In this document: piece by piece, positions 18,651-27,375 of the stretch | Layout of the letters: each line of letters starts with the position of its first letter | Numbering within the stretch: position 1 is the first letter of the stretch | Assembly: GCF_900099655.1 (NCBI RefSeq) | Contig: NZ_FNDC01000005.1 | Span: forward strand, 124,001 to 188,000 | Origin: Planococcus glaciei | GTDB lineage: Bacteria; Bacillota; Bacilli; Bacillales_A; Planococcaceae | DNA length: 64,000 bases | Reading direction: 5' to 3' | Notes under the pieces: model-generated | Database searches by the model: none | Told to the model about the DNA's origin: nothing | The model's input: the letters and a program-made list of their open reading frames with translations, nothing else | Position numbers and translations under genes: made by a program

Positions 18651-18787
18651 ACTTTATGTCAAGGGGGAGTAGCTGTAGGGAAACCTATTTCACAGTCGTC
18701 ATTACATGGTTCGTAGCCATCGGTTGTGATAGCAATCAATTTTGCTTAGCGAGACCTTTGCCTTTTATTAGGCAAGGGTCTTTTTTG
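18651..18787 (+). promoter_or_regulatory. yybP-ykoY manganese riboswitch
   Basis: The hallmarks of this Mn2+-sensing RNA are present: AAGGGGGAGTAGCTG at the 5' side, then GTAGCCATCGG, and the 3' GCGAGACCTTTGCC strand. The last segment also pairs with GGCAAGGGTC before TTTTTT to make an expression-platform terminator (18753-18786). It lies 30 bp before a TerC-family gene, the classical partner. Mn2+ binding would disrupt the terminator and raise expression. Confidence 0.9.
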
Positions 18788-18815
18788 TTGGCAAAAAACA
18801 CAAGGAGGATGAAAG

Positions 18816-19601
18816 ATGGAAGCAATTTTATTGGAGTACGCTTGGGTATTACTGGTTTTGATTGGATTGGAAGGGCTCTTGGCAGCCGATAACGCCGTCG
18901 TGATGGCAGTTATGGTGAAGCACTTGCCGAAAGAGCAGCAGAAAAAAGCATTATTTTACGGATTAGCAGGGGCATTTATCTTCCGTTTTGCCGCTTTGTT
19001 CATGATCACGTTGTTGGTGAACATCTGGCAGATTCAGGCACTCGGGGCCGCGTATCTATTATTCATCTCGATTAAACACATTTACGATCAGCGAAAAAGT
19101 GAAACTGGCCATGCCATTGATGTGGAACCAGAACCGAAAAAAGGTTCCGGCTTCTGGATGACCGTGTTGAAAATTGAAATGGCGGATATCGCGTTTGCGA
19201 TTGACTCGATGCTCGCAGCGGTAGCGCTTGCTGTTACATTGCCGCATTTGAATGTATTCGGAATGAGCGATATCGGAGGCATCAACTCCGGACAGTTCTT
19301 CGTCATGCTTGCCGGTGGATTGATCGGCGTCATCATTATGCGATTCGCTGCACACAAATTCGTTAAGCTTTTGGAAACGTATCCGCAGCTGGAAACAGCC
19401 GCATTCGTCATTGTCGGATGGGTAGGGGTCAAACTTCTTGTGATGACGTTGTCACACGAAAAGCTGGGCATCTTGCCGCATGACTTCCCGCACTCGACGC
19501 CATGGACGATTACGTTCTGGGTTGTATTGGTCGGCATCGTCGTTGTCGGAGCATTGCTTGGGGTTAAAAAGAAAAAAGAAGAAGAAGCTGAAGCAAAATA
19601 A
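18816..19601 (+). CDS. TerC family membrane protein (YkoY/Alx-like), manganese export
   Basis: A 261-residue integral membrane protein with about seven helices. TerC motifs are visible: LEGLLAADNAVVMAVMVKHLP near the N-terminus and EMADIAFAIDSMLAAVAL in the middle, each carrying the membrane-embedded Asp residues thought to bind metal. The C-terminus is lysine/glutamate-rich and cytosolic (KKKKEEEAEAK). Relatives under yybP-ykoY control take part in Mn2+ efflux or metalation of exported enzymes. AAGGAGG precedes the ATG. The riboswitch upstream supports the role. Confidence 0.9.
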   Translation: MEAILLEYAWVLLVLIGLEGLLAADNAVVMAVMVKHLPKEQQKKALFYGLAGAFIFRFAALFMITLLVNIWQIQALGAAYLLFISIKHIYDQRKSETGHAIDVEPEPKKGSGFWMTVLKIEMADIAFAIDSMLAAVALAVTLPHLNVFGMSDIGGINSGQFFVMLAGGLIGVIIMRFAAHKFVKLLETYPQLETAAFVIVGWVGVKLLVMTLSHEKLGILPHDFPHSTPWTITFWVVLVGIVVVGALLGVKKKKEEEAEAK

Positions 19602-19611
19602 GCAAGAAAAT

Positions 19612-19647
19612 CAAGAGCCTGCTTGGATACCCAAGCAGGCTCTTTCA
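19612..19647 (+). terminator. Rho-independent terminator
   Basis: AGAGCCTGCTTGG, loop ATAC, CCAAGCAGGCTCT then T-rich: 13-bp perfect stem after the TerC gene. Confidence 0.88.
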
Positions 19648-19720
19648 TTTTGTGGTTTTTATCCACTGCGGTGAACATGCCGATAGAAGAGGAAGAAATT
19701 TGGGTGGAACGGAAGGGCAG

Positions 19721-19945
19721 CTAATGCGCCGAATTGATGTAACTTTCCTCATGATGCACCATCAATTGTACAGACGTGCAGTGTGGGCAAACACTATACC
19801 CTTTTTGAATTTGGAGTGACTCGATATAAACAGGGCAGTCCTCAAACTCGCGTTTTTCAATCGGTGTCGTTATAAATCCGCACCGGTCTCCGGCATAGAC
19901 GCGTTGGTGAATCGTTTTTGTTGCATGATCAATTAAATATTTCAT
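19721..19945 (-). CDS. Small cysteine-containing hypothetical protein, 74 aa
   Basis: Soluble 74-residue protein. Cysteines occur at about 22, 38, 53 and 56; the last two form a CPHC pair (YSVCPHCTS), suggesting a zinc-ribbon-like or metal-binding fold. The C-terminal HHEESYINSAH adds histidines. I do not recognise the family. The ATG at 19945 has AAAGGAG at 8-base spacing; the upstream GTG in frame overlaps that site. Single gene. Confidence 0.6.
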   Translation of the reverse strand: MKYLIDHATKTIHQRVYAGDRCGFITTPIEKREFEDCPVYIESLQIQKGYSVCPHCTSVQLMVHHEESYINSAH

Positions 19946-20287
19946 TTCCCACACTCCTTTCTACAAGAAAAGGCAAGTATTCTATGGGTGTCTTATCCTT
20001 AGCTTACAGAAGTGCTAAAAAGAAGGGTAGTGCCGAAAAGTCTATTTTTATCTGAAAAATCAGATTTTATTTTATAGAAAGGAAATAAATATGGATTTTC
20101 TTAAGTCCTTTTGCCTATTCTGTGAGCACATCAAAAGTCCGTTGAGGAGAAACCGTCAATTCAGTGCCGAGTTTTCCTTTTCTTCATGCTGAAGCAAGCC
20201 GAATAAAATCCGTATCTAGTCGAAGCCGATTCCTATATAATAGAGCTAAATTAGAAGAACGTTTTCTGAAAGCAAGGGGGCTTTAGA
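19946..20287. other. Intergenic region, about 340 bp
   Basis: It separates the small cysteine protein gene from the MpsC-domain gene. A TATAAT box at 20236-20241 lies about 45 bp before the downstream start and is a likely -10 element. A 33-codon frame at 20091-20192 is preceded by AAAGGA but looks uncharacteristic. Nothing else was recognised. Confidence 0.4.
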
Positions 20288-20995
20288 ATGGCAAAAGAAA
20301 AAACGCTTGAATCGGAAATCGGCAGCTATTTTTCAAACTTGCTGCGGACAAATTTTGGCAAAGGGCCGACGTCGGTTTACGTCACAATTGCTGAACCTTT
20401 TATCACGGTTCATTTTCGCGGTTTTATTTCGCCGATGGAGCGGGTGCTGATCAACCAAAAAGAACATCAGCGGATTCTGGAAACCCGAGATTTAATGATG
20501 GATGAGTTGAAACCGGACATTATGCTTGAACTAAGCAAGCATTTGAACAACGATGTACAAGAATTGTATGCGGACTGGAACCTTGAAAAAGAAACCGGCA
20601 TGATTATCAGTGTCTTGAATGGGGATGATTCTGAAGGCTCCATGCCAGTTCCAGAGGATATAGATTTAGAAGCTTTCCGTGGAAAAATCATCGAAGCGAG
20701 CAACAAGGCGCAAAAAGCTCCAGGCAGTACCACCATCTATTGGCTGAGTGACCGGACGATTGTCGTGCGGCGCACGGAAATTTTGGTGGAGATTGAAAAG
20801 GCACTGATCAAGAATGGATTTGAAGAACAATTGAAATTGGCTAAACGCCCGCTCGAGCATCAAATGCTGCTGGAAGTAGGGATAGAGTCCGTTTTAAACC
20901 GCTCCATAGCCGAAACTTTTTTGGATTGGAATTTTGAAAAAGACTTAGGCTTTACCATCTTTTTATTGGAACCCCCAAAAGCGAACGAAACCTGA
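20288..20995 (+). CDS. Tandem MpsC-domain (DUF2294) protein
   Basis: A 235-residue soluble protein made of two copies of the MpsC/DUF2294 domain (about 5-110 and 128-230). Each copy has a V-x-V-rich strand pair and ends in an aspartate-tryptophan motif: ELYADWNLEKETGM in the first and ETFLDWNFEKDLGF in the second, which makes the duplication obvious. MpsC is named from the MpsABC cation/bicarbonate system of staphylococci, but soluble stand-alone MpsC proteins in Bacillales have no settled role. No mpsA/mpsB gene is adjacent. AAGGGGG precedes the ATG. Confidence 0.82.
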   Translation: MAKEKTLESEIGSYFSNLLRTNFGKGPTSVYVTIAEPFITVHFRGFISPMERVLINQKEHQRILETRDLMMDELKPDIMLELSKHLNNDVQELYADWNLEKETGMIISVLNGDDSEGSMPVPEDIDLEAFRGKIIEASNKAQKAPGSTTIYWLSDRTIVVRRTEILVEIEKALIKNGFEEQLKLAKRPLEHQMLLEVGIESVLNRSIAETFLDWNFEKDLGFTIFLLEPPKANET

Positions 20996-21007
20996 AAGGG
21001 GTCAATG

Positions 21008-21048
21008 ATTGCCGGCATGCAGAACCTCTTGCATGCCGGCAATTTTTT
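21008..21048 (+). terminator. Rho-independent terminator
   Basis: ATTGCCGGCATGC and GCATGCCGGCAAT form a 13-bp stem followed by TTTTT. Confidence 0.9.
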
Positions 21049-21146
21049 ATGCGAAAATCTTCGGATATTGTTAGTAATTCCAAAAGAAAAGGTATAACAC
21101 TAATACGCCAGGCTTGAAAGCGAACGGCCGATTAGGAGGGTAAGAT

Positions 21147-22169
21147 ATGTTCGAGCTGATGAAGAGGGCCGTCAAAATAAATACAGCCAAGTTATTGATT
21201 TTTACAGCAATATTTTATGTACTTTCTGCGTTTATCATCCATTACCTTGAACCGGAGGAATTTCCAACGCCCTTTATCGGGTTCTGGTGGGTCATGACGA
21301 CCGTCACGACCATCGGGTATGGCGATTATGCGCCGCGCACCGTTCCGGGGATGCTGTATGGCATGTTCCTGTATTTGTTCGGCATTGGATTGATCGGGGT
21401 CATTCTTGGAAAAATTGTGGATGCGTATTCTTATTTTAGGAGGATGAAAATGCGGGGAAAATTGGATTACAAAGGAAACAATCATTTTCTGCTGATTGGC
21501 TGGTCCAAAAGCGTCCAGAAGACAGTGGAAGAAATACTGGCGAATAAAGATGTCGACAACGATGTCGTGCTGATCGATCATTTAAAGGAATCACCGTTCG
21601 TACACGAACGGTTCCATTACATCCGCGGCAATCCGACCGATATGGACATACTCCAAAAAGCGAATATTGACAAAGCCAATTCCGTATCAGTATTTGCTTC
21701 AGAAAACGAAGACGAAGTGACGACTGACGGAAAAACGCTGTTGGTCGCTCTGGCAATCGAAGAATACGCAGAAGCCCGGAATATTGAAATCTATACCATT
21801 GCGGAAATTGTCCACGAAGCACATATCCGAATGTTTCAATACGCCAAGGTTGATGAATTCGTGCTGTCCACGGAATCGTTTCCGCATTTGATGACAAAGG
21901 CTTTGCTGCACCACGGTTCCAGCCGGCTGTTTATGAACTTGATCAGCCATGCCCACGGCGAACATATGTGGGAGATCAAACCGGATCCTTCCTGGAAAAC
22001 GTACGAAGACGCTTTCGAATCGTTGCGGCGCCAAGGGGCAAATTTAATCGCAGACGGCAACGACCTGAGCATCATCCGCCGCATGCACGATGCCATTCCC
22101 CCTGACTCCCGCCTGTATGTTATCTGCGATGAAGAAACTTACCGGAAACTGGAGCTGGCACCGCTGTGA
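21147..22169 (+). CDS. Potassium channel with RCK domain (YugO-type)
   Basis: A 340-residue two-transmembrane K+ channel subunit. TM1 is about 14-33, the pore loop contains the selectivity filter TIGYGD (55-60) and TM2 is about 68-90. An RCK/TrkA-N domain follows (about 105-230; the NAD-site glycines are replaced by NHFLLIGWSKS), then a C-terminal segment. The layout and length resemble B. subtilis YugO, which carries K+ signals in biofilms; that role is known from the family, not shown here. TAGGAGG precedes the ATG. Single gene. Confidence 0.92.
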   Translation: MFELMKRAVKINTAKLLIFTAIFYVLSAFIIHYLEPEEFPTPFIGFWWVMTTVTTIGYGDYAPRTVPGMLYGMFLYLFGIGLIGVILGKIVDAYSYFRRMKMRGKLDYKGNNHFLLIGWSKSVQKTVEEILANKDVDNDVVLIDHLKESPFVHERFHYIRGNPTDMDILQKANIDKANSVSVFASENEDEVTTDGKTLLVALAIEEYAEARNIEIYTIAEIVHEAHIRMFQYAKVDEFVLSTESFPHLMTKALLHHGSSRLFMNLISHAHGEHMWEIKPDPSWKTYEDAFESLRRQGANLIADGNDLSIIRRMHDAIPPDSRLYVICDEETYRKLELAPL

Positions 22170-22215
22170 GCAAGGAAAAGGCATCTTTGCATCCTAAAAG
22201 GGTATAGTAAAAAGA

Positions 22216-22245
22216 GAAAAGGTGCATCTTAACGGATGCCTTTTG
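22216..22245 (+). terminator. Probable terminator or hairpin
   Basis: AAAAGGTGCATC and GATGCCTTTT pair with a small bulge. The T-run is short (TTTT). It lies between the channel gene and selO. Confidence 0.45.
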
Positions 22246-22311
22246 GCAGAGTAAATTCCTCAGGCATGTGATGCACAATAATAGTACGAAAAAAGAAAGA
22301 AGGGACATCCT

Positions 22312-23787
22312 ATGACACAGCGACCAGAAAAAACGGAAACCGGGTGGAAGCTTGAAAACAGCTACGCCCGACTCCCGCAAGTGTTTTTTACCCGTCTCCG
22401 GCCGGATCCGGTGCAGTCCCCGAAACTTGTGGCATTCAATGAACCGCTCGCAGAAATGCTCGGGCTCGATATAGAAGATTTGAAAAGCGAAAGCGGCACA
22501 GCCATCCTGGCAGGCAATGAAATTCCGGAAGGTGCATTTCCATTGGCTCAGGCCTATGCCGGCCATCAATTCGGTTTTTTGACGATGCTTGGCGACGGCC
22601 GTGCGGTACTGCTCGGTGAACAGATCACCCCGGGCGGCGAACGGTTTGACATCCAGCTGAAAGGTGCCGGGCGCACCCCTTACTCGCGAGGCGGAGACGG
22701 ACGTGCAGCCCTTGGGCCGATGCTCCGCGAATACATCATCAGTGAAGCGATGCACGGCCTCGGAATTCCAACGACACGCAGCTTGGCGGTAGTCGCAACA
22801 GGAGAAGAAATCCGGCGCGAAACCAGCCTGCCGGGTGCTGTATTGACCCGCGTGGCAGCGAGCCATCTGCGCTTTGGGACATTCCAGTATGCTGCCGGAG
22901 TTGGCGATATGGACAAAATCCGGGCGCTTGCGGACTATGCAATCGAGCGCCATTATGCGGACGTGGACCTTGGCGATAACCGCTACCTTGGCTTTTTCAA
23001 AGAAGTGGCAAAGCGCCATGCCTCGCTCGTTGCGAAATGGCAGCTCGTCGGCTTTATCCACGGCGTCATGAATACCGACAACATGACAATCAGCGGCGAA
23101 ACCATTGACTACGGCCCCTGTGCCTTTATGGACATGTACGACCCGGCAACAGTGTTCAGTTCCATTGACCACCAGGGGCGCTATGCTTACGGCAACCAGC
23201 CGCAGATTGCCGGCTGGAACTTGGCTCGCTTTGCGGAAACAATGGTTCCGCTGTTCCATGAAGATTCGGAAGAAGCGGTGAAACTTGCGCAAGCGGTATT
23301 GTCCGATTACATCAAAGCCTATTACGCGCACTGGTTGGCCGGCATGCGTGCGAAGCTCGGCTTATTCAGCGAAGAAGCGGAAGACGAAGTGCTGGTTGCC
23401 GATCTGCTCAATTTGATGAAAGAGTACAATGCGGACTACACAAATACTTTCCGTGCGCTGACGCTTGGTGAGTTCGAAGAAACTTCGCTGTCCGGAAAAG
23501 CGGAATTTAACGAGTGGAAAGAACAATGGGAAGCACGGCTTGCACGCCAAGACCAGTCTTTGGATGAAGCACGCCAGTTGATGCGGAGCCACAACCCATC
23601 CATCATTCCGCGGAACCACCGCGTGGAAGAAGCACTGGATGCCGCTGTCCAAAGAGGCGACTACAGCGTCATGGAGCGGCTGCTGAACGTACTCGCCGAT
23701 CCGTTTGCTTATTCCGAAGAACAAAAAGAGTACACGAAATTGCCGCCGGAAGCGCCTGATTCTTATCAGACCTTCTGCGGAACCTGA
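22312..23787 (+). CDS. selO: Protein adenylyltransferase SelO (YdiU)
   Basis: A 491-residue pseudokinase-fold enzyme that transfers AMP from ATP to Ser/Thr/Tyr of target proteins. Family features include [24 protein letters not shown], the ATP-binding [28 protein letters not shown] region, [24 protein letters not shown] (the metal-binding DYGP element) and the RNHRVEEAL motif. The protein ends in a Cys three residues from the C-terminus (FCGT), where many SelO proteins have selenocysteine or Cys. Linked by others to oxidative stress. AAGGGAC precedes the ATG. Single gene. Confidence 0.95.
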   Translation: MTQRPEKTETGWKLENSYARLPQVFFTRLRPDPVQSPKLVAFNEPLAEMLGLDIEDLKSESGTAILAGNEIPEGAFPLAQAYAGHQFGFLTMLGDGRAVLLGEQITPGGERFDIQLKGAGRTPYSRGGDGRAALGPMLREYIISEAMHGLGIPTTRSLAVVATGEEIRRETSLPGAVLTRVAASHLRFGTFQYAAGVGDMDKIRALADYAIERHYADVDLGDNRYLGFFKEVAKRHASLVAKWQLVGFIHGVMNTDNMTISGETIDYGPCAFMDMYDPATVFSSIDHQGRYAYGNQPQIAGWNLARFAETMVPLFHEDSEEAVKLAQAVLSDYIKAYYAHWLAGMRAKLGLFSEEAEDEVLVADLLNLMKEYNADYTNTFRALTLGEFEETSLSGKAEFNEWKEQWEARLARQDQSLDEARQLMRSHNPSIIPRNHRVEEALDAAVQRGDYSVMERLLNVLADPFAYSEEQKEYTKLPPEAPDSYQTFCGT

Positions 23788-23800
23788 TTATATAGAAGAA

Positions 23801-23832
23801 AAACGGCTAACACGGGATGGGTTAGCCGTTTA
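23801..23832 (+). terminator. Terminator hairpin, copy 1 of a duplicated pair
   Basis: AAACGGCTAAC, loop ACGGGATG, GGTTAGCCGTTT. It follows selO by 14 bases. It is nearly identical, with a single loop base changed, to the hairpin at 24282-24315 on the far side of the dispersed repeat. Confidence 0.8.
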
Positions 23833-23891
23833 AGCTTATAGACAAAAGAATTTTTACGCATGAGAAGTGAATGAACATACAACAGGAAATA

Positions 23892-24279
23892 CCGGATCCT
23901 CCGTTTCAGCCGGACGCGTTCCGCGGGCTCGCGCCGAACTAACTCGGAACATACGTCCCGAGTGGATTTCGGCACTTCGCTATCCCGCTGGAGTCGCCGG
24001 CTTTCACTTCGAATCCTAAACATGAAGATTATCTAGAGGTGTCGCTTTTCTTCTTGAGTTGCCTGTTTAAGAGTCAATCGGATTACCATTCACTTTCGGA
24101 TCAAAGAGAGACGCCCCAACCGGTTCGGCCACGGAGACTCCTGTGGGACCAGCGAAAGCTGAAGGCCCCGCAGGAGCAAAGCGACGAGGAGACTGAGGCT
24201 GAGCCCACGGAAAGCGAAGTGGCCGGTCCGGTTGGTTTTATGCATTTCTATTCATTTAAGTTAAACTTTGTCCACAGTC
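23892..24279 (+). repeat. Long dispersed repeat, copy 1
   Basis: About 388 bp without a gene. Its left third (CCGGATCCTCCGTTTCAGCC ... CGTCCCGAGTGGATTTCGGC), a middle stretch (AGAGGTGTCGCTTTTC ... CTGTTTAAG) and the right end (GGAAAGCGAAGTGGCC ... TTGTCCACAGTC) recur in the same order at 58964-59348. It also contains an internal GGAGACTCCTGTGGG ... CCCCGCAGGAG inverted repeat absent from the other copy. The sequence style is familiar to me from Bacillales intergenic repeats; there is no transposase. Confidence 0.85.
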
Positions 24280-24281
24280 TG

Positions 24282-24315
24282 AAACGGCTAACCCGGGATG
24301 GGTTAGCCGTTTTTT
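24282..24315 (-). terminator. Terminator hairpin, copy 2, at the end of bioY
   Basis: AAACGGCTAAC, loop CCGGGATG, GGTTAGCCGTTTTTT. It abuts the bioY stop codon, and on the minus strand ends bioY transcription. Confidence 0.75.
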
Positions 24316-24316
24316 G

Positions 24317-24898
24317 TCAATTATATTTCTGGATGATTGGACGCAGGCGGAAGGCGAATAGTCCGGCCAGCACGGAAAGGATCAAGTCCTTTGGCAGCGG
24401 AACGGCCATCCAAGCCCAAGCCATCTGGTAAGTAAAGCCTTCGGGTGCAGCGAACCATAGTTTGTAGGCCGCATACATCCAGTTGGTGCCGAATCCGTAA
24501 TTGATGACCAGGCCGACCAGCGCTGCGACGACAAAGCCGGTGCGGGTAGGGAATTTCTTGGCGACCCAGCCGCTTGCCAGTGCAATGAGCACAAACGAAA
24601 CGATGAAGCCGAATGTCGGGCTGATGATGGTGTCCATGCCGCCTGAGAAGCCCGCGAATACCGGAACGCCGGCAAGCCCGATAAAGGCGTAGACGATCAT
24701 GGCAAACGCGCCTTTCCGGCTGCCGAGCAAGATGCCTGCTAAGATGGCAAAAAAGGTCTGGAGCGTAATCGGCACACCGCCGATGATAAGGAATGCGGAA
24801 ATGTTTGCCCCGACGGCCATAAGCGCCGCGAACATGGCGATATGTATTAAGTGCAAAGTCTTGGTATGATTGGATGTTCTGGATGGAGCAGTTGTCAT
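24317..24898 (-). CDS. bioY: Biotin transporter S component BioY
   Basis: A 193-residue membrane protein with six helices, the substrate-binding subunit of a biotin ECF transporter. BioY signatures are visible: GGVPITLQTFFAILAGILLGSRKGA, YAFIGLAGVPVFAGFSGGM and PTFGFIVSF. Energising EcfA/EcfT subunits are not in the window and are normally shared. The start at 24898 (MTTAPSRTSN) is set by GGAGGG at 6-base spacing; the frame extends upstream without one. A BirA-like operator lies just upstream. Confidence 0.94.
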   Translation of the reverse strand: MTTAPSRTSNHTKTLHLIHIAMFAALMAVGANISAFLIIGGVPITLQTFFAILAGILLGSRKGAFAMIVYAFIGLAGVPVFAGFSGGMDTIISPTFGFIVSFVLIALASGWVAKKFPTRTGFVVAALVGLVINYGFGTNWMYAAYKLWFAAPEGFTYQMAWAWMAVPLPKDLILSVLAGLFAFRLRPIIQKYN

Positions 24899-24948
24899 TT
24901 TTTTCCCTCCGTTGTTTGGACTAAATTCAGTATAATCAAACATAATAT

Positions 24949-24984
24949 TTGAGTCAACTTAATTTTTAAATAGGTTAACACAAA
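24949..24984 (-). promoter_or_regulatory. Candidate BirA operator upstream of bioY
   Basis: On the minus strand GTGTTAACC, about 14 AT-rich bases, then GTTGACTCAA. This approximates the Bacillus BirA dyad (TTGTTAACC-N15-GGTTAACAA); the first half is good and the second has changes. It is 50-85 bp before the bioY start, as expected for biotin repression. Confidence 0.55.
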
Positions 24985-25531
24985 AAGAATAGAGTTTTCA
25001 TTAATTTTAAATTAAACCTCTCAGGAAGGAAAAAAATGCGTCATTCGTGTTAGAAATGGCAAATGTTCACTAATTCGTACTAGAGGGAGGTGCCCGATTG
25101 CTGTTGAAACATGATATTATGACAAACGGTGAAATTAAGAGCGGTTCAGCACAAGAAGGTTTTTGGCGATTGGACTGAAAGGATCAACTACATAGCACAT
25201 GAATAACTGAGTCAAGAGAAGAAAGTGGCAGTGCGTGTTTTGTATAAGAAATGCCTAGTGATTCAGAGTTTTTTTGAAACGGAAAAACGTAAAAGAAATC
25301 CAAAAAAAAGTTGTTTTTTAGCCATAAAATTATGGTTTAAGGTGCATATCCTGTGGGCAAGCGGGTATGTACTAAAAACCAATAAAATCATTGCTGCTGC
25401 CGCTTGGAATTGTTGCAAAGACCCTGGAAAACACAAAAAATAAATGGAGGAAACGGGGCGCGAAACTAGTTTTTAACCTACGCGGTTGATCAAACGCGGA
25501 TTGTGTGATCGTTTTTAAAGGAGTCAGCGAT
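24985..25531. other. Gene-poor intergenic region, about 550 bp
   Basis: It is AT-rich. A 26-codon frame from TTG 25098 to 25178 has a good AGGGAGGTG site but no recognisable product. Near the alpha-glucosidase start, CGGTTGATCAAACGCGG and GTGTGATCGTTTTTAAAGG contain a weak GATCA/TGATC hairpin followed by T5, possibly a leader structure. No full gene, tRNA or known riboswitch was recognised. Confidence 0.4.
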
Positions 25532-27157
25532 ATGAACAAAAAATGGTGGAAGGAAGCAGTTGCTTATCAAGTGTATCCGCGAAGTTTTAAAGATTCGAAT
25601 GGCGATGGGCTTGGCGATCTGGCAGGTGTGGCAAGCAAGCTCGATTATTTGCAGGAGCTTGGCATCGACGTCATTTGGATTTGTCCGATGTACCAGTCGC
25701 CGAATGATGACAATGGCTACGACATCAGCGATTATCAGGAGATTTTAGACGAGTTTGGGACAATGGAGGACTTTGACCATCTGCTTGATGAAGTGCACAA
25801 GCGCGGCATGAAACTCATCATTGATCTGGTCATCAACCATACAAGCGACGAACATCCCTGGTTCCAGGAATCCCGTTCATCAAAAGACAATCCGAAGCGG
25901 GACTGGTATATTTGGCGGGACGAACCGACCAACTGGGAAAGCATTTTCGGCGGGCCAGCCTGGGAGTACGACAAAGAGACGAAGCAGTATTACCTGCATT
26001 TGTTTTCAAAGAAACAGCCGGACTTGAATTGGGAGAACCCCGAAGTGCGAAAAGCGTTGTACGAAATGGTGAACTGGTGGCTGGACAAAGGCATCGACGG
26101 CTACCGGGTGGATGCCATCAGCCACATCAAAAAAGATTTCAGCGACATGCCGGACGATGCTCATCGGGCGTTTATCCCGGCTTGGGAAAAAATGATGAAC
26201 GTCGAAGGCATCCAGCCGCTGCTTGCTGAACTTCGCGATGAGACGTTTGCGAAATACGACATCATGACGGTCGGAGAAGCAAACGGCGTCAAAGTCGATG
26301 ACATCGGCGAATGGATCAGCGAAGAAGACGGCAAATTCAATATGGTGTTCCAGTTTGAAGATATGGGGCTGTGGAATGCCGATTCAAAACATGGCATTGA
26401 TGTCCGCAGGCTGAAAGAAATTCGTTCCCGCTGGCAAAAAGGCGTGGAAGGCAAAGGCTGGAATGCGCTGTTCATTGAAAATCACGACAAACCGCGCGTA
26501 GTTTCGACATGGGGCAATGACCGGCAATACTGGCGTGAAAGTGCGACGGCATTCGCCTGCATGTACTTTTTCATGCAAGGCACACCGTTCATTTACCAGG
26601 GGCAGGAAATCGGCATGACCAATGCGCCGTTTGAAGAAATCGAGCATTACAACGATGTGCGGACCCACAATCTTTACTTCTACAAACGGCAGACCGGCAT
26701 GATGCATGATGACGTCATGACGCTCATCAAAGCGACGAGCCGCGACCATTCCCGTACGCCGATGCAATGGGACGCAAGCCCACACGGCGGTTTCTCGACT
26801 GCGGAACCTTGGCTCCGGGCCAATCCGAACCACAGTTGGCTGAACGTGGAAGCACAGAAAAACGATCCGCATTCGGTGTTGTCGTTCTATAAACAAATGA
26901 TCTGGCTGCGCAAGCACATGGAAGTGCTCGTATACGGCCGCTACAATCTTGTAGAAATGGGACACGAATCGGTTTTTGCCTATACACGGGAAGACGAGCA
27001 CGAAAAAGTCCTCGTTGTAACCAATCTGGGGCAGCATGCCTGCTGGTGGGACGAACCGGAAGACGGCACTTTATTGTTAGCCAATTATAAAGTAATCGAT
27101 CCCAACCAATTGTACCCTTACGAAGCACGTGTTTATAAAGTGAAACTCAATCAGTGA
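25532..27157 (+). CDS. GH13 alpha-glucosidase / oligo-1,6-glucosidase
   Basis: A 541-residue cytoplasmic glycosidase releasing glucose from the non-reducing end of maltose/isomaltose-type oligosaccharides. GH13 regions: DLVINH (about 97-102), nucleophile D194 in GYRVDAISHI, acid/base E249 in VGEANG and transition-state Asp D319 in ENHDKPR. The QPDLNWENPEVR motif is typical of the MalL/TreC group; whether it prefers alpha-1,4, alpha-1,6 or trehalose-6-P cannot be read here, though MalL-like is most likely. The start at 25532 (MNKKWWKEAVAYQ) has AAAGGAG at 8-base spacing. Monocistronic, no sugar transporter adjacent. Confidence 0.92.
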   Translation: MNKKWWKEAVAYQVYPRSFKDSNGDGLGDLAGVASKLDYLQELGIDVIWICPMYQSPNDDNGYDISDYQEILDEFGTMEDFDHLLDEVHKRGMKLIIDLVINHTSDEHPWFQESRSSKDNPKRDWYIWRDEPTNWESIFGGPAWEYDKETKQYYLHLFSKKQPDLNWENPEVRKALYEMVNWWLDKGIDGYRVDAISHIKKDFSDMPDDAHRAFIPAWEKMMNVEGIQPLLAELRDETFAKYDIMTVGEANGVKVDDIGEWISEEDGKFNMVFQFEDMGLWNADSKHGIDVRRLKEIRSRWQKGVEGKGWNALFIENHDKPRVVSTWGNDRQYWRESATAFACMYFFMQGTPFIYQGQEIGMTNAPFEEIEHYNDVRTHNLYFYKRQTGMMHDDVMTLIKATSRDHSRTPMQWDASPHGGFSTAEPWLRANPNHSWLNVEAQKNDPHSVLSFYKQMIWLRKHMEVLVYGRYNLVEMGHESVFAYTREDEHEKVLVVTNLGQHACWWDEPEDGTLLLANYKVIDPNQLYPYEARVYKVKLNQ

Positions 27158-27213
27158 GGTTTTCCACTGACCGTTAAAGCGGGATAAAGTGAAAAAATGA
27201 AACAAAATATAAA

Positions 27214-27244
27214 GAAAGCTGTCCTACTGAAGGACAGCTTTTTT
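27214..27244 (+). terminator. Rho-independent terminator
   Basis: AAAGCTGTCCT, loop ACTG, AAGGACAGCTTTTTT, about 55 bases after the glucosidase stop. Confidence 0.9.
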
Positions 27245-27375
27245 GCGGAGAAATAGATTTCTTTTGCAAAGTTTCATTCGTAACCGAGTTTATTTTTAAT
27301 TGAAAATAAAGTGATTTATTCTTTTTCTTATTCGGTAATTATTGGTAATATAAAGGAAGAACTGGAGGTCGGGAA

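Noticed and set aside
20091..20192. 33-residue frame after AAAGGA
   Set aside because: The composition is irregular (Cys, Arg and Ser rich) with no helix or signal pattern; likely chance.
23766..24431. Frames inside the long dispersed repeat at 23.9 kb
   Set aside because: Similar frames also appear in the copy at 59 kb but the copies differ by indels that break them; no ribosome binding sites.
25098..25178. 26-residue frame starting at TTG with AGGGAGGTG site
   Set aside because: The Shine-Dalgarno is good, but the product has no recognisable features and nothing nearby supports a peptide gene. It would need conservation data.
25225..25443. 72-residue frame upstream of the alpha-glucosidase
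   Set aside because: GTG start without ribosome binding site, atypical codon use, low-complexity Lys/Cys/Trp-rich product; likely spurious.
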